Assembly: GCF_001641265.1 (NCBI RefSeq) | Contig: NW_020167541.1 | Span: 1 to 64,000, forward strand | Origin: Pseudogymnoascus destructans | Taxonomy: Eukaryota; Ascomycota; Leotiomycetes; Thelebolales; Thelebolaceae | DNA: 64,000 bases | Direction: 5' to 3' | In this document: positions 21,280 to 30,552 of the stretch, piece after piece | Layout: the number at the start of each line of letters is the position of its first letter | How positions within the stretch are numbered: position 1 is the first letter of the stretch | Made by a program: the position numbers and the translations under genes | Notes under the pieces: model-generated | Database searches by the model: none | Seen by the model: only the letters and a program-made list of their open reading frames with translations | What the model was told of the DNA's origin: nothing

Positions 21280-22444
21280 ACTACTTCCCAGGTATGAGGA
21301 AGCAGGTAGAGACAGTGGTAAGAGAGTGCGACATTTGCAGCAAGTCAAAATCCAATAGGCATCTGCCATACGGACAACTCAAGTCGACACCAGTACCAAG
21401 AGGAGCGTGGAAATCAATAGCTTTGGACTTCATCGTCAAGCTTCCACCCTCCAAGGACCCGTTAACAGGAATAGAATATGACTCTATCCTCATCATCACG
21501 GAAAGACTCACGAAATATGGGAAGTTTATACCATATCTAGAAGCTAGCGACGCCGAGGCGCTCGCATATACCTTCATTCGAGTCATATTAGCCGATCATG
21601 GGATGCCAGAAGAAATCATCTCAGATAGAGACAAGCTCTTTACTTCGAAATTCTGGAAATCATTGATGGCGCTACTGGGAACAAATCATAAGCTATCAAC
21701 AGCTTTTCATCCCCAGACAGACGGCCAAACAGAAAGATTAAACCAGACCCTTGAACAGTACCTGCGAAGCTATGTCAATCATCAACAGGATAACTGGGTT
21801 CAGATCTTACCCATCGCACATCATATAACAGCGCGATGACAGAAGCAACGAAAGTCTCACCGTTCTTTGCCAATTATGGCTACCAGCCAGAAGCATATAG
21901 GCAACCAAGACCGGATGAATCACGAGCTGAACAAGCCCTGATCGTGGTGGAACAACTGAAATCATTCCACGAACAACTTGCGACGGACATCCAATTCTTA
22001 AATGAACGATCCGCCGCATACGCAAACAAGAAGCGCAGTATGGAACCTGCCTTCAAGGAGGGGGATAAAGTATACCTACTCCGGAAACATATCAAAACGA
22101 AACGACCAAGCACAAAGTTGGACTTCAAGAAATTGGGACCATTCAAAATATTGAACAAAGTCAGCTCAGTTAATTACAGACTGCAGCTACCCAGGAAGTC
22201 TAGACTACACCCGGTATTTCATGTCTCACTACTGGAACCAGCAAGAGGAAATACCCCAATTGCGACCGACACCGAACTCCAACCCGAGAATGAGATAATC
22301 GAATATGAGGTCGAAGCGATCCTAGACAGAAGGTTAGTAGGACGTCGAGAAGAGTTTTTGATAAAATGGGAAAATTACGAACCTACGGATAATTCGTGGG
22401 AACCAACAAGGAACATCAGCAAAGAACTGCTGGAGGAATATTGA
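21280..22444 (+). pseudogene. Integrase core and chromodomain of gypsy copy B
   Basis: The integrase zinc-finger end (CDICSKSK) and catalytic core (LDFIVKLPPS, ISDRDKLFTSKF) run to about 21815. The frame then breaks at CCCATCGCACATCATATAAC, where a few bases are lost relative to copy A. The chromodomain part (21836-22444) stops at TGA at 22442-22444, where A has CGA, a C-to-T change. Confidence 0.88.
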
Positions 22445-22982
22445 CGCCGCCATCCGCCAGCCATTGATCCCAAGATGCAGGGGAGTAGGCCAGTGGATCG
22501 GAGGAAGCGGGGGTCCCGGTCACAGACGAGGAGGCAGCGCTAACTGCCTGTTCCTCGACCTCAACAGCGTCACGCTTCTCAGCAGCCACACGTTCGGCCT
22601 CCTCTGCCGCATCAAGCTCGTCGAGGGTTTTCAAACCTCGCCGGAGCATATCTTTACCACGGGTTCGGATGAGGCGTTTCTGCTTCCGCAGACGAAGTAA
22701 CTTTGAAAGGGTTTCTTCCTCTTCGCGATCCAGGCGATCCTCCTCCCGTTCGAGCTTCACCCAGTCGGGATGCTCAGGACCCATACAGTCACATTTTTCT
22801 TTTAAGTTGCGACGAACGCACTCGGCGCACCGCCGTGAATCATTTGGAGACGACACGCAAGTAACGTTTCCCCTCACGCAGTTCGAGCAAGAATCCATTT
22901 CGGGTAGTTCGTATCCGTGGTTCTTTATTCGACGGACAAGATCGTTGCGTTCCTGGAGTTTGCGGGCAGTGTCAGTAGGCAT
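22416..22982 (-). CDS. Antisense ORF with Zn2Cys6-like motif, gypsy copy B
   Basis: Second copy of the antisense ORF: 188 aa from the ATG at 22980-22982, full length, with all cysteines kept. It differs from copy A at about five residues (for example R38G and I40V within the cysteine region). pol in this copy is destroyed by truncation, inversion, an indel and a stop, yet the antisense frame stays open. Overlap with the pol frame is only 29 nt here. See copy A for motif and caveats. Confidence 0.6.
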   Translation of the reverse strand: MPTDTARKLQERNDLVRRIKNHGYELPEMDSCSNCVRGNVTCVSSPNDSRRCAECVRRNLKEKCDCMGPEHPDWVKLEREEDRLDREEEETLSKLLRLRKQKRLIRTRGKDMLRRGLKTLDELDAAEEAERVAAEKRDAVEVEEQAVSAASSSVTGTPASSDPLAYSPASWDQWLADGGVNIPPAVLC

Positions 22983-23078
22983 GTTGCATGTTGAAGGACT
23001 CGCTGAGGAGCAGCAGAGTCCTGGGGGCATGGACGTACTTATAGGATTCGAGACGAATGCCCAGGGGAAGGGAGCGAG

Positions 23079-23553
23079 TGTTACGACGGAACAAGAAGGC
23101 TGGCCAACTACAGGACAGGAAGGAGGGAGGTCGCATGAGACCGGCCCTGGTACCTGGAGGGGCAGCGGGGAATAGTAGTTCCGAAAGTATCACGTGACGG
23201 ACTCGCAGGATGATGAGAAGAGTCCTAAGAGTCCAGGACTCTGAGGACTCGAGTGAGTTCCCAGGAGTCCACTAGGCACGTGATGGACTCGCAGGATGAT
23301 GAGAAGAGTCCTAAGAGTCCAGGACTCCGAGGACTCGAGTGAGTTCCCAAGAGTCCACTAGGCACGACGCCACTATATAAGTAGATAGTATTTCCTTAGA
23401 TAGGAGCTTCGTGCTCAACTCAATACAGTATTTGTTATATACTAGTAACGTGTTACTTGAAGCCTTTGTGTCTGATCCCCTGCCTCCTCTGATAAGTAAA
23501 CCTTTACGCAAGAGAACCTCTGTGTCTTCTATCATTTAGAAGTCAGTGTTACA
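23079..23553 (+). repeat. 3' LTR of gypsy copy B
   Basis: 475-bp LTR with the same internal 87-bp duplication as the first LTR. It ends AGTCAGTGTTACA with one transition from the others near the end (ATCATTTAG against ATCGTTTAG). The flank on the right (CTCCAG) does not match the left flank of the array. Confidence 0.9.
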
Positions 23554-24657
23554 CTCCAGTGGCAGGGTGTGCAGAGATATAGATGCAGAGGATTTTGGAG
23601 CTGGCGACCTGGCTAGCGAGGGAAGAGGGAATGTATCGGATGGTTGACATTGTGGTGGGGCGTGTTGATTAGATATCTTTATAAAGTGTTCGACTGGAAG
23701 CGGAATTGCTTCGATGAGAGTAGAGATGAGCTTGTTGGAGAGTACTGAAGAGATAGAGGGCTTTATATAATAATATAGAGGGCATAAGGTGATAGAGACG
23801 TAGAAAATTCAAGGAAACTTGCCGCAGAAGATTTGAGCGCCTAAACATCACGTTGGTATAATCCACTTCATTTGAGGTGAAGGCTCTACAGCTTAGGCGC
23901 TCAAATCACGCGGTAACTTTCCTTGGCTTTTCACTGCCATATCAAGGCTTATGTGCGTCGTAGACCTACCAATTCAGTATCGATGATTCCCCATGTCTCG
24001 ACTTGAAACTCCTTCAACTTGGGCAACTTGGCGGGCTTCCACATTCACGACGGTAAACAAAGGTACTCGGTCACAAAAATAATCCTCGCGACAAGTGATA
24101 CATTTATTGTATGGAGCAGATAATCCTGGAGTTTGGTACGAGAAACTTTGGTTATATAAGCCAATGGAAGGAGCTCTTTCCAATCTTAAAGGACAGAGCA
24201 ATCAATTGGCGGTTAACTATTTGCTCTCGATCGATGACTCAGTAGCGTTCAGTTAGCTTGGCATTGGGATGGATTGTCCGCATCGAACGAAAAGCATCTA
24301 ATATCGCCCTATTAGGGCTAGCAACGTTGGTGCCACGCGGCAAAGGAACCAATCCTTTCGGATGTACGCTACTATGTGATTTGCCATAACAATTACACTC
24401 CAAGTGCTAACGAAGCCAAGTTGGATTTCTTGGAAGGTTTAGTATGTCTATCTGTTCAGTTACGTTGCCTTGCTATCAGTTGAATGGTCACGATTATCCT
24501 GTTAAATTCTTCACTCAAACTAACTACAGTATCTACTCTTTAACTGCCATCTGCAAGTTAACATTGCCATTGTCCAAGGTCGGCTCTGTTGTATAGTGAG
24601 AGAAAAAAGGGATGGAGAATAAACAATGTGCTGTATCAGAACTGGCTCTGCTCGTAA
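23554..24657. other. Intergenic with a MITE-like inverted repeat
   Basis: No gene is recognised. 23804-23846 and 23891-23931 form an imperfect inverted repeat (arms share GATTTGAGCGCCTAA) separated by about 45 bp. A short minus-strand ORF at 23974-24201 has no recognisable domain. The rest is AT-rich and unremarkable. Confidence 0.55.
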
Positions 24658-25659
24658 TCATAGTTCCCTTTCCATGAGATATATAAACCTTGCTTCTAAT
24701 ATACATCTCCATAAGTCCAGGAGCCGGCTTGATCTATGAACGCTAGAAGAAATCAGTATTTCACTGGGCAACACGAGACATGACCTTACCAATTTTCCAG
24801 AAGGTTTACAAAATGCTCCTGTACTCAGCGCAAATCCAATATCCTCAAGTTGCTGGATCTCCTCTTTGAATTGGCCATCATCCATCAACCTCAACAACCC
24901 TTGGGCAAAGGCAGGATCCACATTCCTCGACAAAGCTGCTTTCTCGAAATATGACGGGTATGCACCTGAGTATGCCCAATCTATGAGCCAAACATTCCCC
25001 TGACCGTCGAGAATCATGTTCTGGGCATGCAGATCGAAGTGGCATATAACAAGCTCTTGGAATTGACCGGTAAAAGAGGGCTGGGTAGCTTTTACAAGTC
25101 CGAATTCCTGACAGACGAGAAGGCGCTCATTGAACCACTCTTCCAATTCTTCCCGCGAGAGAAACGGGCCGGCGCCATAATCGGTGAAGTACGTGCCGTT
25201 TGAGACTCCACCGCCAATAGGGCCGGGCATGGCCAATCTTGTGCGCTGAAGTTCTCGAATCATCTCGTAGACCTGCTGATGTATGCTGAGGCGGCGCTCT
25301 GAACTGAGCCCGGGCCACACGTCCGAGACCAGATCACCCTGGACATACTCCATCACAATATAAGTCGTGGTTGACTCTTCCTGTAACGGGGCTGCTTTCG
25401 TTTCCCAAGCATCAAAGACCTTTGGCAATCGCACACGTGGCATTTTCGCAACATATGTCATCGTCCTCGCCTCCCAAAGATGAACCTCAGAGCCATACTT
25501 TACCACGACGGAGCTGGAAATGCGAGCGATTTGAGTATAGGCTTTACTATAGATTTTTGGCGCATCGTCCAAGGCTCGGATGATATCTTCTCTTGAAATA
25601 GACTCCAGCGACCAACCCTCGAGGGGGAATGCTTGAGAGACTTGTTGTGCTTCGGGCAT
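24658..25659 (-). CDS. Aminoglycoside-phosphotransferase-fold (APH) kinase-like protein
   Basis: 333-aa protein of the fungal APH/choline-kinase-like superfamily. ATG at 25657-25659. The phosphotransferase loop reads VICHFDLHAQNMILDGQGN (H-x-D-x4-N type) and the metal-binding site NVWLIDWAYSGAYP. Upstream are an SSVVVKYG lysine strand and the hinge YIVMEYVQGDLVSDVW. Family members phosphorylate small molecules, but the substrate here is unknown; fungal genomes carry many such paralogues. A 56-nt GTAAGG...CATAG intron is possible at about 24735-24790. Splicing it would change the frame and lengthen the tail, so I keep the unspliced ORF and regard the C-terminus as uncertain. Confidence 0.8.
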   Translation of the reverse strand: MPEAQQVSQAFPLEGWSLESISREDIIRALDDAPKIYSKAYTQIARISSSVVVKYGSEVHLWEARTMTYVAKMPRVRLPKVFDAWETKAAPLQEESTTTYIVMEYVQGDLVSDVWPGLSSERRLSIHQQVYEMIRELQRTRLAMPGPIGGGVSNGTYFTDYGAGPFLSREELEEWFNERLLVCQEFGLVKATQPSFTGQFQELVICHFDLHAQNMILDGQGNVWLIDWAYSGAYPSYFEKAALSRNVDPAFAQGLLRLMDDGQFKEEIQQLEDIGFALSTGAFCKPSGKLVRSCLVLPSEILISSSVHRSSRLLDLWRCILEARFIYLMEREL

Positions 25660-27244
25660 GTCGAGTATAGTGCTTCGCTTTGACAGAATTTATAATGCGT
25701 AGGCGGAAGCGAGGCATGCGTTAGGCGTTGATGGGAAAGGTGAGGTGGATTTGGTGCCTGATTTTAGCATAGGATTGCACCCGTCTTGAGGATAACTCTA
25801 TACAATAAATGCTGTAGAGTGGTGACGGAAGAGAGAGATAGGAAGTGGAGGTTGGAGTGGAATCCGAGAGGTTCAGGAAACATCCCGCTAATAATTACTA
25901 CTGAGGTATTTCAAAAATCCAAAGTCCATAATCCGCTTATTTGTGACATATACAGCCAAGCCGGCTTAAAGTAAAGAAGGTGTGGTAGCTAAGAAGAAGA
26001 CACGGAATCATCACAAGTTACTCAAAAATAGAGGTTACTTGGAGTTCGTTGGAGAGCGTGTTTTATGGAACCTTCCGAAGTCGGTGCGTCGGGGTTGTTT
26101 TCGGTAGTAGCTGGTTGCTGACGTGAGCAAGTCTAAGGATCACCTGATGCACCCAATGTGCGAATCAGAAGCAAATGCCTTGGGTTAAACTCATTCTCCA
26201 TCCACTATTTTAATCACATGATATTATTTGAGTTGGACTGTAATTTTTGCCTGAAGATCTAGGCCACGACATCTTCAAACTGATGTTGTCAGGGACAGTT
26301 CGTACGTAGAATAGCTTACGGGGCACGGCATGAGGTTGCACTATCAGAGCGCCAACCAAGTTGTTTCCATAGTTAACATACCTAGTACATAATACACAAA
26401 CTCCCGTAACAGTAGCACCTTATATCGTACTGGAAACGATTTGCAGTTTGCAGTCCTAAACGTAGTGATTTGGCCTCACATCATTGAACATACGGCTATT
26501 GCGGCTCCCAGAAGAAAACAGTCGCCCAGATACGTTCCGAGCAGTTCGGTGCCTCAACGGCTCTTTGATACTTTACCTGATCCACAATTACTGGATATTG
26601 GCGCCATGCCAAACAATGGCTCACCCAACCCACACCTTGTTGGCGGCCCGCTGCACGACAGCCCGCCAACCTTGGTTTCTCCGCCACCTGTGTAGTGCCA
26701 ATCATGACCGAAGCCGAATGGATTCCCAGAATAGCATAAATAGGACAAACATTCGACGTAGTGGTCCACCGCACATATGCCCGGGCACGCGTCGTGCGAT
26801 AGTTATTGGCTACATATGCCCTCCATGAGATCGCCAGGCGCATGCATATTGATTATGTTCCCAGCCACCAAGTCACAATAAATGAATGTAGATCAATACA
26901 TTCCAAATCCTTGCAATTACCCAGGACGATTTGATAACTGCAGCACCTGGGGCAACTCGAAGCGAGCACTGATAATATCGGCCTGCAATACCGCAGTTAT
27001 TTTCAATTTGGGAAACATAGTGTTTCCTCATTGCCTCTTCCAGTACATTACAAATAGATTCCCCAGATAGTTTCTAATACGGTCGCGCTCATTCGTGTTT
27101 TACACTGATCGTTTGAGAGCAAACACACGGAATAATAGAGGACACACTTTTAAACAAACCTTGGTAGCTTCATACCACATCCATGACGTTCTTGATACTA
27201 CTGAACTATAAGTGAGTTAACAGGACCGTGTCTTATTCATTATA
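25660..27244. other. Gene-poor region, nothing recognised
   Basis: About 1.6 kb with only short ORFs lacking family motifs. The ORFs overlapping at 26441-26843 on both strands have no recognisable domain. The AT-rich composition suggests decayed or intergenic sequence. Confidence 0.5.
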
Positions 27245-28438
27245 TTACTGCTTGCCAACCCCTATCTTATCTTTTTTGGCCTCGTTGGAAGACTCCATCT
27301 CTTCCTTTAGCCACTCGACAAAGTCAGAATGCTCTAAAGGCGTATTATTCGAATCACAGATATCTACTCTCCTAATTCCTCGAATGGAACTAAGCTCACA
27401 AATACCAGGATCAGCTTTATAAGCGCCCGGAGACATGCCCAGTATGAGGTCGCTATCGAAATAAAGACGCAAGTATCTCAGCCTCTTGCAATGCTTGAGC
27501 AGCTGGACACACTTTGCGACATGAAGGGTTGGCAAAGTCAGCGAATGCCCGTTAGGCCCCGGAGCTTCAGCCCATTGACACTGAAGATCTGTTCCGCTAT
27601 GCCAGGCAAGTTCCAGTGATTCAATGTTGTCACGACCAATATCGCCAATTGCAATCAGAAGCTTTATGAGGTCGTCCATGTCATCCAAGTGAAACACCAT
27701 CTGGCGATACGCAAGGCACAGTGCCTCCTGACGCATCTGTCTGTTGACTCTGAGCATGGTGTGGCTACTTAGTGAAAAGTAGAAACCACTAGGATCGCCT
27801 ATACCTTTAGCGAAGATGAGCTCATTAAAATTGTCAACATCTTCTATTTGCCATTTCCCGGCTGGGAGTGCGAAAGCATAGATCTTGTCACGGAGTTCTT
27901 TCGGGAGCTTAAAGAACATCGATTCTAGACCGTGGATTCTATCAACTTGCAACTAGATACCGATTCAGTTCATTTCTAATAAGACTCCTGTGATGTCTAC
28001 CTTTGGAACGGTCATGGCCCTGAATGCTTCGTTCTTAGTAAGTAGCAGAGGTAAGTCGAATCCGAAACCATAGTGAATATCTACAGCAAAAGTGTAAAAG
28101 CCGACGTGACTCCTACGTGTGAATATCACGCTTTCCAGACCATGGTCAATTATCTATGACTATGTTAGCTTGAAGAGCTTGGATAGAGGCTGGCTACTTT
28201 TGGGTACGTCAAAATCCGGAAGCATTTCCTCCAAAATGATGTCATCTGCTTTGGCAGACCTCTGCTTTTCATGCTCCTCGAATTCTGCTTTGGTCCTCTC
28301 GTAGACACTACTAGGAACCGGTCGGAGATCAGAGTAGAAGCGTTTCACACTCTCCTCAGGATAGTTTGAGGAATCGATTCTGTATCCTAGCTTCCTTTCC
28401 ATCTCCACAAGCGTAAGTGTGGGCTTGCGTTTAGCCAT
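27245..28438 (-). CDS. 2EXR/F-box-like fungal protein, three exons
   Basis: Exons 28208-28438, 28001-28153 and 27245-27952 join through a 54-nt intron (28154-28207, GTACCC...CATAG with GCTAAC) and a 48-nt intron (27953-28000, GTAGAC...TCTAG). They give 363 aa in frame. The last exon carries LPKELRDKIYAFALP, KGIGDPSGFYFSLSSHTM, LRVNRQMRQEALCLAYRQ and DIGRDNIESLELAW, the pattern of the lineage-expanded fungal 2EXR/F-box-like family; the function is unknown. The first exon is charged (MAKRKPTLTLVEMERKLGYR). IDHGLESVIF in exon 2 echoes RIHGLESMFF in exon 3, so exon 2 may be a remnant of a second copy or an alternative exon. The 3' exon is certain; the 5' model is inference. Confidence 0.65.
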
Positions 28439-29708
28439 GTGGAATGACTGGATCAATAAATCTTTCTCGGATGATGGTAATAGGTGGCGATGATAGTTTG
28501 TCTTTCGTAGATGAGTTTGCTATCAACGTAAGAAGTAACAGTTGGGGTAGCGTTTGAGTCAGCTGATTAGCTTTGGCGCCCTCGGACCTCACGCACACTC
28601 TGCAAAGGCGGTGAACGTTCTGCACAAACAAAAGTTAATTGGCGGAGAAGTGACGAGCACAGACGAGGACAAACAAACCAGATCAATATCCTCACGAAGA
28701 GCTTTACTACAGAACAGAGGAACTTAAGGCAGCAATCAGAAGATGATGGAAAGTATTTGGATTTAGCTATCCAACATCCAAGTTTCAACCACGTATGTGT
28801 ATGTCCCCTCTACTCCACCGACCTGTCGACCAAGATGAACCCTCTAGCAGAGCTGGAGAGGCAGATAGGAACAAAGCCCGACCGAAAACGTCGAAACACG
28901 TCAGTGTATCACGAAGAGAACAAGCTGACATTAAATGGGCCAAGGAAGCAACACAGGAAACCGCCGCCACTGCGTCCGAGTACGGCGTAACCAACTCTAC
29001 CTGGAGAAGATAAACAATACCAATCGAACAGCCGTGGGCCAGATTCTGCCCAGCTACAACATGGCGTGGCCTGTCAACAGGACGCGGCGTAGTTTTATGC
29101 AACGATGATGAGATACGCCGCCAATAACAGCGACCCTGTACGGCTACTAAAGAAGCAATACGTCGATTTCGAAGGGAAGTCAGCATATCTAACTTCGGCT
29201 CGACCCAACACAATGCTATAACTGTCAAGACTTTGGTCACACGGCATATGTATGCACTTAAAAAATGTTTTGGGCAATCTCATTTATGGGATATCTATCA
29301 TGGAGCATAATTTCCTGTATTTGTACACTGTAATATCATGATAATAAGTATAACATTGGATAAACCAACAAAGCCCATTAGGTTCGCAACGGCGTGCGAG
29401 GATAATCGAAGAACCAAAGAGGAAATATCAAGAAAGCAAGATTGGAACTGGGGGGCCTTGATACTACCAGCAGCATTGCTCCACTATGGCGAACTTGAGC
29501 GACTGGTACGGAGACGCTAACAGCGTTGAATTCGTTTCCGTCCGAGTTGGTTTTATATAGTAGGCACGCTACATGCAGCACACGCCGTCTGAAAATCCAC
29601 GAAATCTAAGCTCCTTGTTATCTCCCGCCGACATACGCTACAAGTCCCCAAATTCCAGATGCAGCATCCGCTCTCAGATCAATGAGTCCTTGCTGAGTCT
29701 CCCGAACA
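28439..29708. other. Gene-poor region with a possible LINE ORF1 remnant
   Basis: No intact gene. At 29214-29255 one plus-strand frame reads CYNCQDFGHTAYVC, a CCHC zinc knuckle (C-x2-C-x4-H-x4-C) of the kind at the end of fungal Tad-type LINE ORF1 proteins. Nearby frames are full of stops and no reverse transcriptase is present, so the LINE origin is tentative. The remainder shows nothing recognisable. Confidence 0.4.
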
Positions 29709-30302
29709 CTATTCACCCCGGTGCTCGTTATTTTCTGGTACATCCAATGTAGAGTTATGATGCTGCATGTCGCCAGTGTTCAGGTTGTCACCGAGTTCAT
29801 GGCCGGTCGGCTGGAAGTGTAGCATTGTGGCTGCGGTGCCCTTGGGACGTTTGGAAGGGTTTTGTGTGCAGAGCTGGCACTGCTTGAGTAAAAAGATAAC
29901 GTCCGATCGCAGAATGCCGTAATATGAAGTGCTGACATTCTTCCACGTCGCATCCCACCCGCCATGACCGCTGTCTCCGCTGACTTTATGAACCATTTCC
30001 ACTACGTCCACAATCATGTCCGTAGTAATCACCGTTCGAACCTTCCCTTCCTCCTTTTTCGCAATTGCTAGCAGAGATCGACTTTCCTCGTCCCAAGCAA
30101 AGGTCTTTCGGACATAGTTACGTCGGCTGAAGTCCTCCTGTGATGACGGTCGTTTATGAGGGTTCGTCAACCATTCGATCAGGTCCTCTTTGGCGCTTGG
30201 AGATACACGGCGGTTGTTCGGATTCTCAATTAGATGTTGTAAAAACGCCGCTCTAGTATCTAGAGTGAATGTGACAGAATCGTGCCCTGAAGCGCTTGTC
30301 AT
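29709..30302 (-). CDS. Orphan integrase-type zinc-binding (H2C2) domain protein
   Basis: Intact 197-aa ORF, ATG at 30300-30302. The N-terminal about 90 residues form a charged domain (FLQHLIENPNNRRVSPSAKE, NYVRKTFAWDEESRSLLAIA). Residues about 105-155 read MVHKVSGDSGHGGWDATWKN...SYYGILRSDVIFLLKQCQLC, like the H2C2 zinc finger before retroviral and LTR-element integrases (H...H...C-x2-C). No integrase core, RT or LTR is nearby. It may be a domesticated transposon domain or a last surviving exon. The reading frame is clean, unlike the transposon relics in this window. Confidence 0.6.
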   Translation of the reverse strand: MTSASGHDSVTFTLDTRAAFLQHLIENPNNRRVSPSAKEDLIEWLTNPHKRPSSQEDFSRRNYVRKTFAWDEESRSLLAIAKKEEGKVRTVITTDMIVDVVEMVHKVSGDSGHGGWDATWKNVSTSYYGILRSDVIFLLKQCQLCTQNPSKRPKGTAATMLHFQPTGHELGDNLNTGDMQHHNSTLDVPENNEHRGE

Positions 30303-30376
30303 GACGACAGCTTCACGGCCGTTTTAATATGGCATCCTCGACCTTCGTTGCAGCGTAACCACTTTAGCGCCGGCGT

Positions 30377-30412
30377 ACGCCTCCAGTCGAGACTATTCTC
30401 GACTGGAGGCGT
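30377..30412. other. Perfect 15-bp-stem hairpin
   Basis: ACGCCTCCAGTCGAG, loop ACTATT, CTCGACTGGAGGCGT: a perfect inverted repeat in the 250-bp gap between the H2C2 gene and the NACHT-ankyrin gene, which diverge from it. It could be a regulatory palindrome or a small mobile-element scar. Confidence 0.6.
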
Positions 30413-30552
30413 GGACACAAACGTAATGGGCGATGCATACGTGTCAACTCATGTTTTCGAGTATATGACCGCGATAGCTCTGAAAGAGGGTAGCCACCAC
30501 CCGATCTTTGATCATTGCCTAATAATCTGTTGAGCTTTGCTCTTCAACGAAG

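Larger units (their letters stand above)
19851..23553 (+). mobile_element. Gypsy copy B: 5'-truncated with an inverted internal segment
   Basis: 19851-20164 matches copy A 16203-16516 in direct orientation. 20165-21279 matches A from about 17632 back to 16516 in inverted orientation. 21280-23078 matches A from about 17657 on, again direct. About 25 bp of A (17633-17657) is missing at the right junction. gag, protease and the start of the reverse transcriptase are absent. The segment ends with polypurine tract 23063-23078 and LTR 23079-23553 (475 bp). It is a dead derivative of the same family. Confidence 0.92.

Noticed and set aside
24735..24790. 56-nt intron in the APH-like gene
   Set aside because: Good GTAAGG donor and CATAG acceptor, but removal shifts the frame and replaces a plausible C-terminal helix; left as a possibility only.
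28785..29240. 151-codon minus-strand ORF
   Set aside because: No recognisable domain, overlaps the possible LINE ORF1 remnant, and composition is unlike host genes.
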